NCBI GenBank assembly: GCA_022559845.1
Contig: CM040118.1
Span: 260,609,519-260,673,518 of the forward strand
Source: Amorphophallus konjac
Lineage: Eukaryota > Streptophyta > Magnoliopsida > Alismatales > Araceae
Length of the DNA: 64,000 nucleotides
Direction: 5' to 3'
A program made the translations under genes and the position numbers. Shown here piece by piece: positions 21,931-33,636 of this stretch. The notes under the pieces are model-generated. The model saw nothing but the letters and a program-made list of their open reading frames with translations. It searched no databases and was not told where the DNA came from. Each line of letters begins with the position of its first letter. Within the stretch, counting starts at the first letter, position 1.

Positions 21931-24019
21931 TGGTGAGGACACACGGCGCTATCCTCGACGGAGCACCCGGCACACCGCTACCTCCTTGTGGCTCGGCGAC
22001 GGCGGCACCTTCTAGTTATCTTTTCATCATATTTAGGCCATGTTGGGCCTCAGTCTGGACTTGCTCAGGCCTTGTGGGCCTTGTCTTTTGGTCCCTGCGT
22101 GGACATCTTCTTGTTTGGGCACTTATTGGGCCATATAGTGGCCAGTTGGGTTGCTTTGTGGGGTAATGGATCTTGTTATTGGGTCAGGGGCTTATTGGGG
22201 CTTGAAGCCCACTTAAAAGAAGCCCATTAGGGTTTAGGGGGCGGCCCCCTCCCTATCTAGAGGAGGAGGAGGCAGCCGCCCACCCCTTCCTAGTTCTACT
22301 AGGGAAGGTGGGGGGCGCTCCCCTCTCCCTTCCCCTTTTCCCCTCTCCTCCTTTCCCCAACTCCATCCCTTCCTTCTCCCACTTAGATTCCTTTCTTATT
22401 TTTTCTAAGCTTGCTGAAATATGGGCCGCCTTTCTCTCCTTGGAGCTGGGCGCACCCCTCCCCTTCTAGTTAGATTAGGGTTTTCCCATCCCCTATAAGT
22501 AGTTCTCACCTTGTACCGATTACAGTTTTACACATGAATTTGAATACAAGTGGAGTATTGTGCAAAAGCTTTTTGCGCCCCTCTCTCTCTCTCTTTCTGC
22601 TCCTGCGACGGGAGAATGGCGAGGTGTGACGCCTCAGCCCTCGGTGGACTCCGGGGTTCCCTCTTATCCTCGTCTTCTTCCTCGACGGTTCGTGTTCGTG
22701 ATTCCAGATTTCTGCCCCGACTTGTAGCAGAGCTCGCGCCCCCTTCTTGGACGAGTTTTGCCACGACCTATTTTCCTGGAGATACGTCTGCAGATCAGCT
22801 TCGCGTCGGCGCCCGTTTTGCATCAATCGGAGATCGGCACCGCCCGTACCGATTTTCTCCGCCGACCTGCGCCAGCACCACTTTCTCTGCTCGCCCAGCG
22901 GGGAGGCCCTGATTGCGAATTTTCCCCAGGCCTCCATGCTGCGTCTTTTGCCCTGGTTTCTTCAGGGTTCGTAGATCTCCGAGTCAACTTTCCAACGCCG
23001 CCGACGGCGTCGCGTTTCGACATCGTCACCGTCCGTGGCGGTCGATCTCGTGGGGTTGCGCCAGCGTGTCTGCCCAGTCCGCCCAGCGAACCAGCCCCGA
23101 CTTTCAGCGACTCCTGCGGCTCGCACCGGCGTCGTCTGCCAGCGCCATTTGGCCGAGGGCGATCTCTGCCAGTCAGTTTTCACCCCCAACCGGCCCGGAC
23201 TTGTTCGGGCACCAGAAGGCCGATTTCCAGATTTTACCGTCGGCGTGCGCAGTTCTGTGCCCACAGAACCTGATCTGACTTTCAGCAGCGCCCACGGTCA
23301 CCACCGGCGGATCCAGCGTGCCCCTTTGGCCGGAGCGTTCCTCCAACAGTCAGCGACGCGTCCTCTCTGACGGTGCCTCAAACGGGCGTCGTATCAGCCC
23401 GTGAGACCCCCCTTCCGCCCAGGCGCGCGCGACACCAGTTTCTGCAGCGTTGCACCCGAACCTCCTCGTGGCAGACCCGTCACCGAGTGCGGCCCGTCAA
23501 CCCGTGTCCGGCAGCCCCGAACGTATTGGTTGTAGCCTTTTACCTCCCTGCGAGGAGTGGGCCGTTATTGGGTTGTATTTTATTGACCTCTGGTGTATCG
23601 GGGTTGTTGGTTCACGGCCGGGGTTCCTTCCCCACGCCTAGGCGTGGAGGTACGCGCTCCGACTCCCCTCCTTTTGCTTGCTCTTTTAGTATGTGATCGA
23701 TTATGCCGCTTGAGAGAGGGTAGGTGCCTAGCCACTTATTGCCATCACCGCGGATCGTGAGTGAGAGCATCCATCCCTAGCACTAGTCGAGCACCGAGCT
23801 AGGACTCGACTCCCCTTGTCTTTGGAGGTCGACTATACGCCTAGACACGTGCGCTTCCCTCCTTGGGACGGCCGAGGTCGGAGTTTCTGTTGAGAGACGT
23901 CCCTCATTCTGTGGGATATCACGGTGGTCAGCCACTTGGCGACCCTTGAGCGTGCTACTGCCGGCCTCAGTTAGAGTCTTTTGTGAGTCTTAGTCCGTGT
24001 CGGTCCCCGTCCCGCGTCA
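21931..24019 (+). repeat. 5' LTR of the chromovirus
   Basis: 2089 bp, starting TGGTGAGG and ending GCGTCA. It has the same length as the 3' LTR. A CTATAAGTAG promoter candidate lies at 22492-22501 and a CT-rich leader starts about 65 bases later. Several overlapping GC-rich frames of up to 171 codons within it have no recognisable domain and are treated as chance. Confidence 0.95.
22492..22501 (+). promoter_or_regulatory. Probable TATA box of the chromovirus LTR
   Basis: CTATAAGTA, followed by a CT-rich stretch at 22568-22600. The copy in the 3' LTR is at 29843-29852. Confidence 0.6.
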
Positions 24020-24022
24020 AAT

Positions 24023-24035
24023 TTGGTATCAGAGC
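24023..24035 (+). other. tRNA-Met primer binding site of the chromovirus
   Basis: TTGGTATCAGAGC begins three bases after the LTR ends, the standard place for first-strand priming. Confidence 0.93.
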
Positions 24036-24179
24036 CAGGTTACCAACTTGTCCTTACAGGTTGGGTCTTAGGGTCGTGTCTAGGTTTTGGACGTGTCTTG
24101 TTTGAGTCTTGCATCTCATTGCATTCGTGTCCCTCTAGGTCTTAGGGTGTCAGCCTACCCTTCCCTTAGTCTCCTTTGC

Positions 24180-27100
24180 ATGCCCACTCGGGGTGGTTCG
24201 GATTACCATCGCCCGGACGCCATGGGTGACCAACACCCACCTCAGGGACGCCCATCTCTAGAGGATCTGATTACCCAACTTATGACCCGTATGGACAGGT
24301 CCGACCAGTCCATCAAGGAGTTGACTGAGCATCTAGATGGCCGTCTGAAGATCATTGAGGATCGTGCCAGAGTGTCTGACTTAACCATCCAGGGCCTTGT
24401 TGGACGGATTGGGAGAGTTGATGAAGTGCCCCACCAGGACCCTCCTAGAGCCGATCGAGCCCCTCCAGTTGCTGCCGCTCAAGCCCCTCGGGCTCAGGAG
24501 CGACGTCCCCGAGCCCCCGACTTTGATGACTATGGGTCCGAGAATGATTTTGAGGGGAATGGGCGCCAGTACCGTGGTCGTCGACCACATCAGAATGAGG
24601 ATGATAGGATCCTTAGGACCGTCCGTGCCGATCCACCCACTTTCGAGGGGTCCCTTGACCCAAAAGTCTACATAGACTGGGAGAATAGCATGGATAGGTA
24701 TTTCGAATGGGTTGAGATGTCTGAGCTTCGGCAAGTCCGATTTGCCAAGATGAAGCTCGTGGGGAGAGCCCAGACCTACTGGAGGAATGTCGAGAGCCTG
24801 ATGTTGCAGAGGCAGGATCCACCCATAGAAACCTGGATTGACATGCGGCGTAAGCTCCGCGAGAAGTATGTCCCTCCTTCTTACCGCCAGAGGCTCATCG
24901 ACCGATGGCAGACCCTTAGTCAGGGCGATCGGTCCGTGACCGAGTACATCGCCGAGTTTGATGAGTATTATTTGCGATGTGGAGTTGATGAGGAGAAGGG
25001 CATGCCTGTTTCGCGTTTTCGCCGTGGTTTGAGGCCCGAGTATCAGTATGAGCTCTACCGTCGCCAGGTAGACACTTTAGAGCTGGCTTACCAGGTTGCC
25101 CTAGAGTTAGAGCAATTTGAGTTAGAGTTTGGCCCCACCTTTCGTCAGGGGATGCCTAGTCAGCGGGGTCTTGACCCTCGCTCCACTTCCACCCAGTATG
25201 GTCGATATCCGGCGGCTCGGCCCGCGGAGCCTCTTCGCCAGGACCCCACTGGTCCCAGGCCTCGTCCACCCCTTCCTAGGGACCCGTTTCCTCCACCTCG
25301 CCAGCAGCCGCCCTACCCCCCCACACGCCCTACACTTCCACCTCCCGCGCACCCTGCGCATTCTCAGCCTTTACTCCCCGCGCCCCGTCATGATGACAAG
25401 GGCAAGAGTCCTATGACCGCTGGAGCCTCATCCAGTGCGGGCGCACGTACTACTTGTTACCGGTGTGGCGGATTTGGCCACTTTGCTGATAGATGCCCCA
25501 CTCGAGAGAGGAAGGCCCTTGTCATGGCAGACCCCACTTCCACTGAGTCCCCCACTGAGCCTATTCCTGTTAGTTATGAGGTAGACCAGGACTTGGTTGA
25601 GGAGTTCTTCGATGATCTGCTCGAAGGAGAGCAGGATGGTGCCCAGGGTAGCCACTTTCAGGGTGACCCACAGTTAGGGGTAGTTAGGTGCATCCTAGCC
25701 CAGCCCCAGGTGAGTGACGACTGGCGTCGCACCACCATTTTTCACACCTTCTGCAGGCTTGGGGGTAAAGCTTGCAAGATTGTCATTGATAGCGGGAGTT
25801 GCATCAACGCCATATCTACTGGCACTGTTACCCGCCTTGGGTTGACCCCAGTTGACCACCCTGCCCCCTATAGGGTTTCGTGGGTCGATTCTACCTCCAT
25901 TCCTGTTAGGCTCCGTTGCCTGGTGCCCCTTCAGTTCCAGACCTATCAGGATGAAATTTGGTGCGATGTTCTACCTATGGAGGTAGGTAGCATTATTTTA
26001 GGGAGGCCGTGGTTGTTTGACATGGATGCCACCCTACAGGGCCGTGCAAACACTTGCACATTTGATCACAACGGCCACAGGATCACCCTCCACCCAGCCC
26101 CACCTAGGGACCCTACTGTTAGGGGACCAGCCGGCCCTAGTGCCACGACCACCCCTCACCAGGGGAAGGTCAGCCCACCACCACCACCACCTCCGGTGTC
26201 AGTTTCCACCCCCTCTCCCACCCTCACCATAGAGGCCCCTCCGACTAGGAGGTTGATGATCATCAGTCCCCGAGAGATGGAGAGAGAGGTTGCTAGTGGT
26301 GTCCCTCTCTTAGCTGTGGTTGTCAGGGAGACGGGTGAGGTGGTCCCCAGTCTCGAGGGAGTGACAGACCCTCAGTTAGCTGAGATGTTGCGAGAGTTTG
26401 CTGATATTTTCCCGGAGGACCTTCCCGAAGGCCTTCCACCATTGCGTGACATTCAGCACGAGATTGATCTTGTCCCGGGCTCGTCCTTGCCCAATCTTCC
26501 ACATTATAGGATGAGTCCCGCGGACCACGCTGAGCTACAGAGGCAGGTTGATGAGTTGATGAGTAGGGGTTCCCTTCGGGATAGCAAGAGTCCCTGTGCT
26601 GTTCCCGCCCTGCTAGCGCCGAAGAAGGATGGCACATGGCGTATGTGCATCGATAGCCGTGCGATCAATAAAATCACGGTTAAGTATAGGTTTCCCATTC
26701 CCCGGCTGGATGACTTGCTTGATATGATGTCGGGAGCCACGATTTTCTCGAAGATCGATCTTAGGAGTGGCTATCACCAGGTGAGGATCAGACCAGGTGA
26801 TGAGTGGAAGACTGCATTTAAGACCAAGGATGGTCTTTACGAGTGGTTGGTCATGCCCTTCGGGCTGACTAACGCCCCTAGCACCTTCATGCGGGTGATG
26901 ACACAGGTGTTGCGTCCTATGATTGGAGTGTTTGTGGTCGTCTACTTCGACGACATCTTGATTTATAGCCGCACTAGGGAGTTACACCTAGACCACCTTA
27001 GGCAGGTGTGTGTTGTTCTGAGACGGGAGAGCTTGTTTGCCAACCCTAAGAAGTGTAGCTTCATGACTGACCAGGTTTCTTTCTTAGGGTTCATTGTGTC

Positions 27101-29366
27101 CCGTGACGGAGTCTCCGCTGATCCGGAGAAGATCCGTGCCATAGTGGAGTGGCCCGAGCCCCGCTCACTCCACGATGTTAGGAGCTTTCATGGTCTGGCG
27201 ACATTCTATCGCCGTTTCATTAGGGGGTTCAGTTCTATCACCGCCCCGATCACGGATTGCATCCGTAAGGGCGAGTTTACCTGGACGAAGGCTGCTGCCA
27301 CAGCCTTCCAGACTATCAAGGATCGCATGACCCAGGCACCCGTTCTTACACTTCCTGACTTTTCTAAGGTGTTTGAGGTTACATGTGATGCCTCAGGTGT
27401 AGGCATAGGGGGAGTGCTTAGCCAGGAGTCCCACCCTATAGCCTTTTTCAGTGAGAAACTCAATGATGCCAAACTGCGTTACTCTACTTATGACAAGGAA
27501 TTCTACGCAGTTGTCCAGGCTTTGCGCTATTGGAGGCACTATCTCCTCCACCAGGAGTTCGTGCTCTTTTCTGACCACGAGGCATTGAGATTTCTCCACA
27601 CCCAAAAGAAGTTGAATGCCAGACATAGTAGATGGGTGGAATATTTGCAGGAGTTTACATTCGTTCTCAAGCACAAGGCAGGTGCTGAGAACAAGGTGGC
27701 CGATGCTCTTAGTCGGCGGGTGATGTTGATATCCACCATGAATGTTCAGGTGGTTGGTTTAGAGAAGTTGAAGGAGGCCTACATTGATTGCCCGGACTTC
27801 GGTCCCATCTATTCTGCCCTTCAGTCAGGACCGTCCCGTGAGTTTAGCGAGTATGTCCTTCAGGATGGTCACTTATTTCGAGGTGATAGGTTGTGCATCC
27901 CACGGACTTCAGTTCGTGATTTTCTTACGTGGGAGCTTCATGCAGGAGGTCTTGCCGGCCACTTCGGCCGAAACAAGACCATAGAGGCTGTTGAGCACCG
28001 TTTCTGCTGGCCCAGTTTGAAGAGGGATGTGGCCCGCATAGTTGCCCAGTGTCGTATTTGTGCCCCAGCGAAGCAGAGGAAACAGAACACTGGCCTTTAT
28101 ACCCCTCTGCCTGTCCCTGATAGTCCTTGGCAGGATATCAGCATGGACTTTGTGCTTGGTTTGCCCCGTACTGCACGGCGGCATGATTCTATTTTTGTTG
28201 TGGTTGACCGCTTCTCCAAGATGGCCTTGTTTATTCCTTGTTCCAAGACATCGGATGCCTCTAGAGTTGCCAGGTTGTTCTTCACCCACTGTGTGTCCAG
28301 GTTTGGGTTGCCGCGTACCATTGTTTCTGATAGGGATGTGCGTTTTACGAGCTATTTTTGGAAAACCCTTTGGCGGATGATGGGCACCCAGTTGAAGTTC
28401 TCCACCGCATACCACCCCCAGACTGACGGTCAGACGGAGGTAGTCAATAGAAGTCTAGGGGATCTTCTGAGGTGTTTAGTGCGTGATAGAGTTGGAGATT
28501 GGGACCTTGTCTTACCATTAGCAGAGTTTGCATATAATGATTCGGTCAATAGGTCTACAGGGTTGAGTCCATTTGAGATTGTCACTGGTCGAAGACCTAG
28601 GAAGCCGATTGATTTGATTCCCTCCCCCATTCAGTCCCGAGTCTCTGAGTCAGCTGAGTCTTTTGCGGAGCATATTAGACAGTTGCATGACCATGTCCGT
28701 CGTCATATAGAGGCCAGCAACGCACGTTACAAGGAGTTAGCTGACGCGCACAGACGCACACGTGAGTTCCGCGAGGGAGAGTACGTCATGGTCCGGGTTA
28801 GACCGGAACGGTTTCCTTCGGGAGCCGTAAAGAAGCTCCAAGACCGCGGTGCAGGACCATTCAGAGTGTTGAGGCGTATTGGGTCGAACGCGTATGAGAT
28901 CGAGCTACCAGACGACTACGGGATCAGTTCGACGTTCAATGTCTCTGATCTGGTAGCTTATCGGGATCCCGCGGTGATACCCAGTGAGTTATTTGGGCCT
29001 GACCCTCCTGTTGTGAGTGATACACCTACTGAGAGTCCACCTCCTCCAGCCCCATTACAAAAACGCGAGCATATAGATTGCATACTGGATGAGCAGGTGA
29101 CTACTACCAGGAGCGGAGCCTACCAACGCTTCTTAGTGCGTTGGAGGGGGCGCCCCGAGTCGGACAACACCTGGATTACACGTGGAGAGTTGGAGCGGAT
29201 CGATCAGGACCTGCTGGAGCGGTACCTCAGCGACCGTGACCCTTACTCGACGGGGTCGAGTTCTTCCCACCCGGGGAGAATTGGTGAGGACACACGGCGC
29301 TATCCTCGACGGAGCACCCGGCACACCGCTACCTCCTTGTGGCTCGGCGACGGCGGCACCTTCTAG
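24180..29366 (+). CDS. gag-pol: Chromovirus Gag-Pol polyprotein with chromodomain
   Basis: Encodes every protein of the element as one frame of 1728 residues from the ATG at 24180. The frame is open from 24087, but the MPTRGG start fits Gag better. Domains by residue: Gag core 151-310; zinc knuckle Cys426-Cys429-His434-Cys439; aspartic protease with DSGS at 537; reverse transcriptase with YFDD at 922-925; RNase H with Asp1070; integrase zinc motif His1254, His1261, Cys1291, Cys1294; integrase core Asp1323, Asp1384, Glu1420 (D,D35E); chromodomain about 1629-1684 with [15 protein letters not shown]. No stop or frameshift interrupts it. Residues from about 1701 are encoded inside the 3' LTR. The chromodomain would steer integration toward methylated-histone chromatin. 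Cleavage into mature proteins is inferred from the family. Confidence 0.96.
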   Translation: MPTRGGSDYHRPDAMGDQHPPQGRPSLEDLITQLMTRMDRSDQSIKELTEHLDGRLKIIEDRARVSDLTIQGLVGRIGRVDEVPHQDPPRADRAPPVAAAQAPRAQERRPRAPDFDDYGSENDFEGNGRQYRGRRPHQNEDDRILRTVRADPPTFEGSLDPKVYIDWENSMDRYFEWVEMSELRQVRFAKMKLVGRAQTYWRNVESLMLQRQDPPIETWIDMRRKLREKYVPPSYRQRLIDRWQTLSQGDRSVTEYIAEFDEYYLRCGVDEEKGMPVSRFRRGLRPEYQYELYRRQVDTLELAYQVALELEQFELEFGPTFRQGMPSQRGLDPRSTSTQYGRYPAARPAEPLRQDPTGPRPRPPLPRDPFPPPRQQPPYPPTRPTLPPPAHPAHSQPLLPAPRHDDKGKSPMTAGASSSAGARTTCYRCGGFGHFADRCPTRERKALVMADPTSTESPTEPIPVSYEVDQDLVEEFFDDLLEGEQDGAQGSHFQGDPQLGVVRCILAQPQVSDDWRRTTIFHTFCRLGGKACKIVIDSGSCINAISTGTVTRLGLTPVDHPAPYRVSWVDSTSIPVRLRCLVPLQFQTYQDEIWCDVLPMEVGSIILGRPWLFDMDATLQGRANTCTFDHNGHRITLHPAPPRDPTVRGPAGPSATTTPHQGKVSPPPPPPPVSVSTPSPTLTIEAPPTRRLMIISPREMEREVASGVPLLAVVVRETGEVVPSLEGVTDPQLAEMLREFADIFPEDLPEGLPPLRDIQHEIDLVPGSSLPNLPHYRMSPADHAELQRQVDELMSRGSLRDSKSPCAVPALLAPKKDGTWRMCIDSRAINKITVKYRFPIPRLDDLLDMMSGATIFSKIDLRSGYHQVRIRPGDEWKTAFKTKDGLYEWLVMPFGLTNAPSTFMRVMTQVLRPMIGVFVVVYFDDILIYSRTRELHLDHLRQVCVVLRRESLFANPKKCSFMTDQVSFLGFIVSRDGVSADPEKIRAIVEWPEPRSLHDVRSFHGLATFYRRFIRGFSSITAPITDCIRKGEFTWTKAAATAFQTIKDRMTQAPVLTLPDFSKVFEVTCDASGVGIGGVLSQESHPIAFFSEKLNDAKLRYSTYDKEFYAVVQALRYWRHYLLHQEFVLFSDHEALRFLHTQKKLNARHSRWVEYLQEFTFVLKHKAGAENKVADALSRRVMLISTMNVQVVGLEKLKEAYIDCPDFGPIYSALQSGPSREFSEYVLQDGHLFRGDRLCIPRTSVRDFLTWELHAGGLAGHFGRNKTIEAVEHRFCWPSLKRDVARIVAQCRICAPAKQRKQNTGLYTPLPVPDSPWQDISMDFVLGLPRTARRHDSIFVVVDRFSKMALFIPCSKTSDASRVARLFFTHCVSRFGLPRTIVSDRDVRFTSYFWKTLWRMMGTQLKFSTAYHPQTDGQTEVVNRSLGDLLRCLVRDRVGDWDLVLPLAEFAYNDSVNRSTGLSPFEIVTGRRPRKPIDLIPSPIQSRVSESAESFAEHIRQLHDHVRRHIEASNARYKELADAHRRTREFREGEYVMVRVRPERFPSGAVKKLQDRGAGPFRVLRRIGSNAYEIELPDDYGISSTFNVSDLVAYRDPAVIPSELFGPDPPVVSDTPTESPPPPAPLQKREHIDCILDEQVTTTRSGAYQRFLVRWRGRPESDNTWITRGELERIDQDLLERYLSDRDPYSTGSSSSHPGRIGEDTRRYPRRSTRHTATSLWLGDGGTF
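29266..29281 (+). other. Polypurine tract region of the chromovirus
   Basis: The purine run GGGGAGAA lies within the coding sequence and ends one base before the 3' LTR start. It is short for a plant gypsy element, but no other purine run abuts the LTR. Confidence 0.7.
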
Positions 29367-31370
29367 TTATCTTTTCATCATATTTAGGCCATGTTGGGCC
29401 TCAGTCTGGACTTGCTCAGGCCTTGTGGGCCTTGTCTTTTGGTCCCTGCATGGACATCTTCTTGTTTGGGCACTTATTGGGCCATATAGTGGCCAGTTGG
29501 GTTGCTTTGTGGGGTAATGGATCTTGTTATTGGGTCAGGGGCTTATTGGGGCTTGAAGCCCACTTAAAAGAAGCCCATTAGGGTTTAGGGGGCGGCCCCC
29601 TCCCTATCTAGAGGAGGAGGAGGCAGCCGCCCACCCCTTCCTAGTTCTACTAGGGAAGGTGGGGGGCGCTCCCCTCTCCCTTCCCCTTTTCCCCTCTCCT
29701 CCTTTCCCCAACTCCATCCCTTCCTTCTCCCACTTAGATTCCTTTCTTATTTTTTCTAAGCTTGCTGAAATATGGGCCGCCTTTCTCTCCTTGGAGCTGG
29801 GCGCACCCCTCCCCTTCTAGTTAGATTAGGGTTTTCCCATCCCCTATAAGTAGTTCTCACCTTGTACCGATTACAGTTTTACACATGAATTTGAATACAA
29901 GTGGAGTATTGTGCAAAAGCTTTTTGCGCCCCTCTCTCTCTCTCTTTCTGCTCCTGCGACGGGAGAACGGCGAGGTGTGACGCCTCAGCCCTCGGTGGAC
30001 TCCGGGGTTCCCTCTTATCCTCGTCTTCTTCCTCGACGGTTCGTGTTCGTGATTCCAGATTTCTGCCCCGACTTGTAGCAGAGCTCGCGCCCCCTTCTTG
30101 GACGAGTTTTGCCAAGACCTATTTTCCTGGAGATACGTCTGCGGATCAGCTTCGCGTCGGCGCCCGTTTTGCATCAATCGGAGATCGGCACCGCCCGTAC
30201 CGATTTTCTCCGCCGACCTGCGCCAGCACCACTTTCTCTGCTCGCCCAGCGGGGAGGCCCTGATTGCGAATTTTCCCCAGGCCTCCACGCTGCGTCTTTT
30301 GCCCTGGTTTCTTCAGGGTTCGTAGATCTCCGAGTCAACTTTCCAACGCCGCCGACGGCGTCGCGTTTCGACATCGTCACCGTCCGTGGCGGTCGATCTC
30401 GTGGGGTTGCGCCAGCGTGTCTGCCCAGTCCGCCCAGCGAACCAGCCCCGACTTTCAGCGACTCCTGCGGCTCGCACCGGCGTCGTCTGCCAGCGCCATT
30501 TGGCCGAGGGCGATCTCTGCCAGTCAGTTTTCACCCCCAACCGGCCCGGACTTGTTCGGGCACCAGAAGGCCGATTTCCAGATTTTACCGTCGGCGTGCG
30601 CAGTTCTGTGCCCACAGAACCTGATCTGACTTTCAGCAGCGCCCACGGTCACCACCGGCGGATCCAGCGCGCCCCTTTGGCCGGAGCGTTCCTCCAACAG
30701 TCAGCGACGCGTCCTCTCTGACGGTGCCTCAAACGGGCGTCATATCAGCCCGTGAGACCCCCCCTCCGCCCAGGCGCGCGCGACACCGGTTTCTGCAGCG
30801 TTGCACCCGAACCTCCTCGTGGCAGACCCGTCACCGAGTGCGGCCCGTCAACCCGTGTCCGGCAGCCCCGAACGTATTGGTTGTAGCCTTTTACCTCCCT
30901 GCGAGGAGTGGGCCGTTATTGGGTTGTATTTTATTGACCTCTGGTGTATCGGGGTTGTTGGTTCACGGCCGGGGTTCCTTCCCCACGCCTAGGCGTGGAG
31001 GTACGCGATCCGACTCCCCTCCTTTTGCTTGCTCTTTTAGTATGTGATCGATTATGCCGCTTGAGAGAGGGTAGGTGCCTAGCCACTTATTGCCATCACC
31101 GCGGATCGTGAGTGAGAGCATCCATCCCTAGCACTAGTCGAGCACCGAGCTAGGACTCGACTCCCCTTGTCTTTGGAGGTCGACTATACGCCTAGACACG
31201 TGCGCTTCCCTCCTTGGGACGGCCAAGGTCGGAGTTTCTGTTGAGAGATGTCCCTCATTCTGTGGGATATCACGGTGGTCAGCCACTTGGCGACCCTTGA
31301 GCGTGCTACTGTCGGCCTCAGTTAGAGTCTTTTGTGAGTCTTAGTCCGTGTCGGTCCCCGTCCCGCGTCA
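29282..31370 (+). repeat. 3' LTR of the chromovirus
   Basis: 2089 bp. It carries the last 28 codons and the stop of the polyprotein at its 5' end (29282-29366). Its end is followed directly by the TSD acatg. Confidence 0.95.
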
Positions 31371-31375
31371 ACATG
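31371..31375. repeat. TSD acatg, right copy
   Basis: Pairs with 21926-21930. Confidence 0.93.
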
Positions 31376-33636
31376 CACTACACCTCGCACAGGAGGGTGG
31401 TCTCGGGGGTGGGAATTGAATAATTACAGTAAACACTACCACCACGCAGGGTGGGGCGGTAAGCCGGCCAGGCGGGAAGGGGAGGGTGGGCCAAAACGGG
31501 TAGAAAAGAACTAAGGGAGTTGGTGCAGCTGGCTGGAATTCTGGACGGGAAGCCGCTGTTGCCGCCATCCCGAGCTAGTCCGAACTCCGATTTCGAAGAT
31601 TCCAACTCCTGGAGTTCCCTGACTTGATGCTGGTGATGTCTGAATTTTTGGGCGGCCTCTGGAGCCAGGGACTGGTAACACCAGCGACTGAACCGAGGCA
31701 GCGAGTGTGGTTTCTGGCCGGACCTGTTCTGTAACAGTAGGTTGCAGACACCGTGGTGAACTCTCCCGAACTCCGAATGGCACAAAACTAGCGGTGCTGT
31801 CTTCGTGGTTGAAGTAGCTTTCAGCAGGAGGTGGCGGGGCGACGATCCCAGGTCGGTGGTGACTTGGGTCCTGGGAAGAATGAACTCTGGTCGTTGCAGT
31901 CTGAAGAAACAAACCTGGACAGTGCAAGGGAGAAAATTCGTAACTCTGTCCCACGGTGTCCAAATGTCGATCTGCCTTCTGATCCTGAAAGAGGGCAGAG
32001 AGGAGAAGAACTTTGATGAAGAAACCCGAGTCTGGTTCGGCTTTGGTTGATCGTGGCACGTTGCTCTTTCTGGTTCTGATTCTCTGCAGAGGCTGCACCG
32101 CGGGGTTCTGGTTCTGTAGCAGCAGGTTGCAGACGCTGTCCCGGGCACTCCAGAACTCCGAATGGCACGAAACTGGTGGCGTCGTCTCCGTGGTTGAGGT
32201 GGCTTTCAGTAGGAGTCAATGGGGCTGCAATCTGAGGCCGTGGACGGTCGGTGTGCCCTGAAGAGTAGGCACTGGTCGCTGCAGACTGTAGGAGGCAGAC
32301 CCGCGCGACCGAGGGAGAACGTTTGTAACTCTGGGTCTCGGATGCCGAATTAAGTTCCGCCTCATGCTTCTGGTCGTGGACAGATGGAGGAAGAAACTTG
32401 AAGAAGAAACTTCAGCCTGATTCCTTCGCCGTTGGTCGTGAAGCAGCTTCCAATCGGGTTCAGGCTTTCTGCAGGTGGAGTCTGGCGCAGTCGGGGTAGA
32501 ACAGCTCTCACGGTCGGCCACGAACTCGGAATGGAGTGATTCCACCTCGCCTGTGAAGAGGACAGGGAGGCCTTTCCAGAAAGGTAAGGTACGCCCTCAG
32601 GTGTCTCCGTATGAACTCGGGGGAGCTTCTGCAAGACGTGCCTTCTTCTGCTACCTGCAGACTTGGCTAAGCAAAGGGGTGGTAGTGGAACTTGGTGAAA
32701 GGGAATGGGGTTTTAGCAATGGGGAAGGGTTGGAGGTGATGGTAGATGGGGGTGGAATGTGGGAGAATGATGAGAGGGGCGGAGCTGGTGGTCTGGAGGT
32801 GCAGGAGGGTGGAGGGGAGTGGAGGCCGAAGTTTGGAGAGGGGAGGGTGGAGGGGTCGGCCAAGGCAATGGGAGGGTGGAGAGGGTGGAGGGGGGGTCGA
32901 CCCTAGGAGGGAGGGGAAGGGGGTGGACGACCTAGGGAGGTGGAGAGACTCCTTGGGGAGAGGAAAGGTTGTCTTGGATGTGGGAAGATGTGTGGGGAAT
33001 AGGGAGGGTTGTCTAGGGAAGGTGAATGGTTGCTTGGGAAGGTGGAATGAGTAATGGGGAGAGTAATGGGATCTTGGGAGGTGAAGAGACTTGCCTAGGT
33101 GGCAAGTGAGGTGGCAAGGGTAAGGAGAGAGAGGGGGATTTCGAAATTTAGAGAGAGAGAGGGAGGAGAGAGAGGGGAATTCACCCCTAGGAGAGAGAGA
33201 GAGAACTAGAGAGAGAGAGAGAGAGAAGACTCAAGGGGGATTCAAGTGGGTTTCAATTTTCATGTATTCATCAATTAGCTTCAAAATGAGGAGTTGGGGT
33301 CCTATATATAGGGAATCCCCAATTACATAGAAGTCCCTGGAAAATGGACTAATAACAGAAGACCAAGGGGTGGGGAAGGGGGCGCCCATGGGCCAGGCCC
33401 AATGAAATGGCCCATTAAGGCCTACAACCCACTAACCTATTAAACCACTTAATGAATCCTTGGACTTAGGTAAATGACTAACTAACTTAGATAATAGACT
33501 CAATAAAAGGTAAAATTACATGATTATGACTCAAGAAAAATGTGGAAATTACATGGCAAGACTCAGAAAATGATGGTGAACAAAGTGGCGAGTAGCAGGA
33601 CCCCACGGAGTGAAAGGGTAAGGGATGTCCCCATCA
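31376..33636 (-). repeat. 3' LTR of the gag-only element, right piece
   Basis: Nearly identical to 37128-39385. In element sense it starts TGATGGGGACATCC, carries a TATA box at 33310-33302 and a CT-rich leader, then reiterated segments near 32461, 32106 and 31728 (plus-strand starts). Long frames on the minus strand (up to 256 codons) recur in both LTRs only because the LTRs are near-identical; none shows a domain. Confidence 0.92.
33302..33310 (-). promoter_or_regulatory. TATA box, 3' LTR copy of the gag-only element
   Basis: Plus-strand ctatatata, read TATATATAG on the minus strand. The functional copy would be at 39050-39058. Confidence 0.6.

Larger units (their letters stand above)
21931..31370 (+). 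mobile_element. Intact autonomous Ty3/gypsy chromovirus
   Basis: 9.44 kb with two 2089-bp LTRs, TSD acatg, tRNA-Met primer site, one uninterrupted gag-pol frame with chromodomain, and a polypurine tract. By eye the LTRs differ at about 13 positions (near 0.6%), implying recent insertion. The GC-rich LTR and interior differ from the AT-rich copia DNA around it. All parts needed for autonomous retrotransposition appear present; expression is unknown. Confidence 0.95.

Noticed and set aside
22506..23696. Overlapping frames of up to 171 codons in the chromovirus LTR
   Set aside because: High GC makes long chance frames likely; several overlap on both strands, and their copies in the other LTR follow from LTR identity.
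24087..24179. Upstream 31-codon extension of the chromovirus frame as the true start
   Set aside because: The extension lacks Gag character, while MPTRGG at 24180 or MGDQHP at 24222 fits a Gag start; the exact ATG remains unproven.
31378..32148. 256-codon minus-strand frame in the gag-only LTR (also 37130-37900)
   Set aside because: No domain, overlapped by other frames of similar length, and conserved only because the LTRs are young. Its place in the leader keeps a small regulatory frame possible but unsupported.
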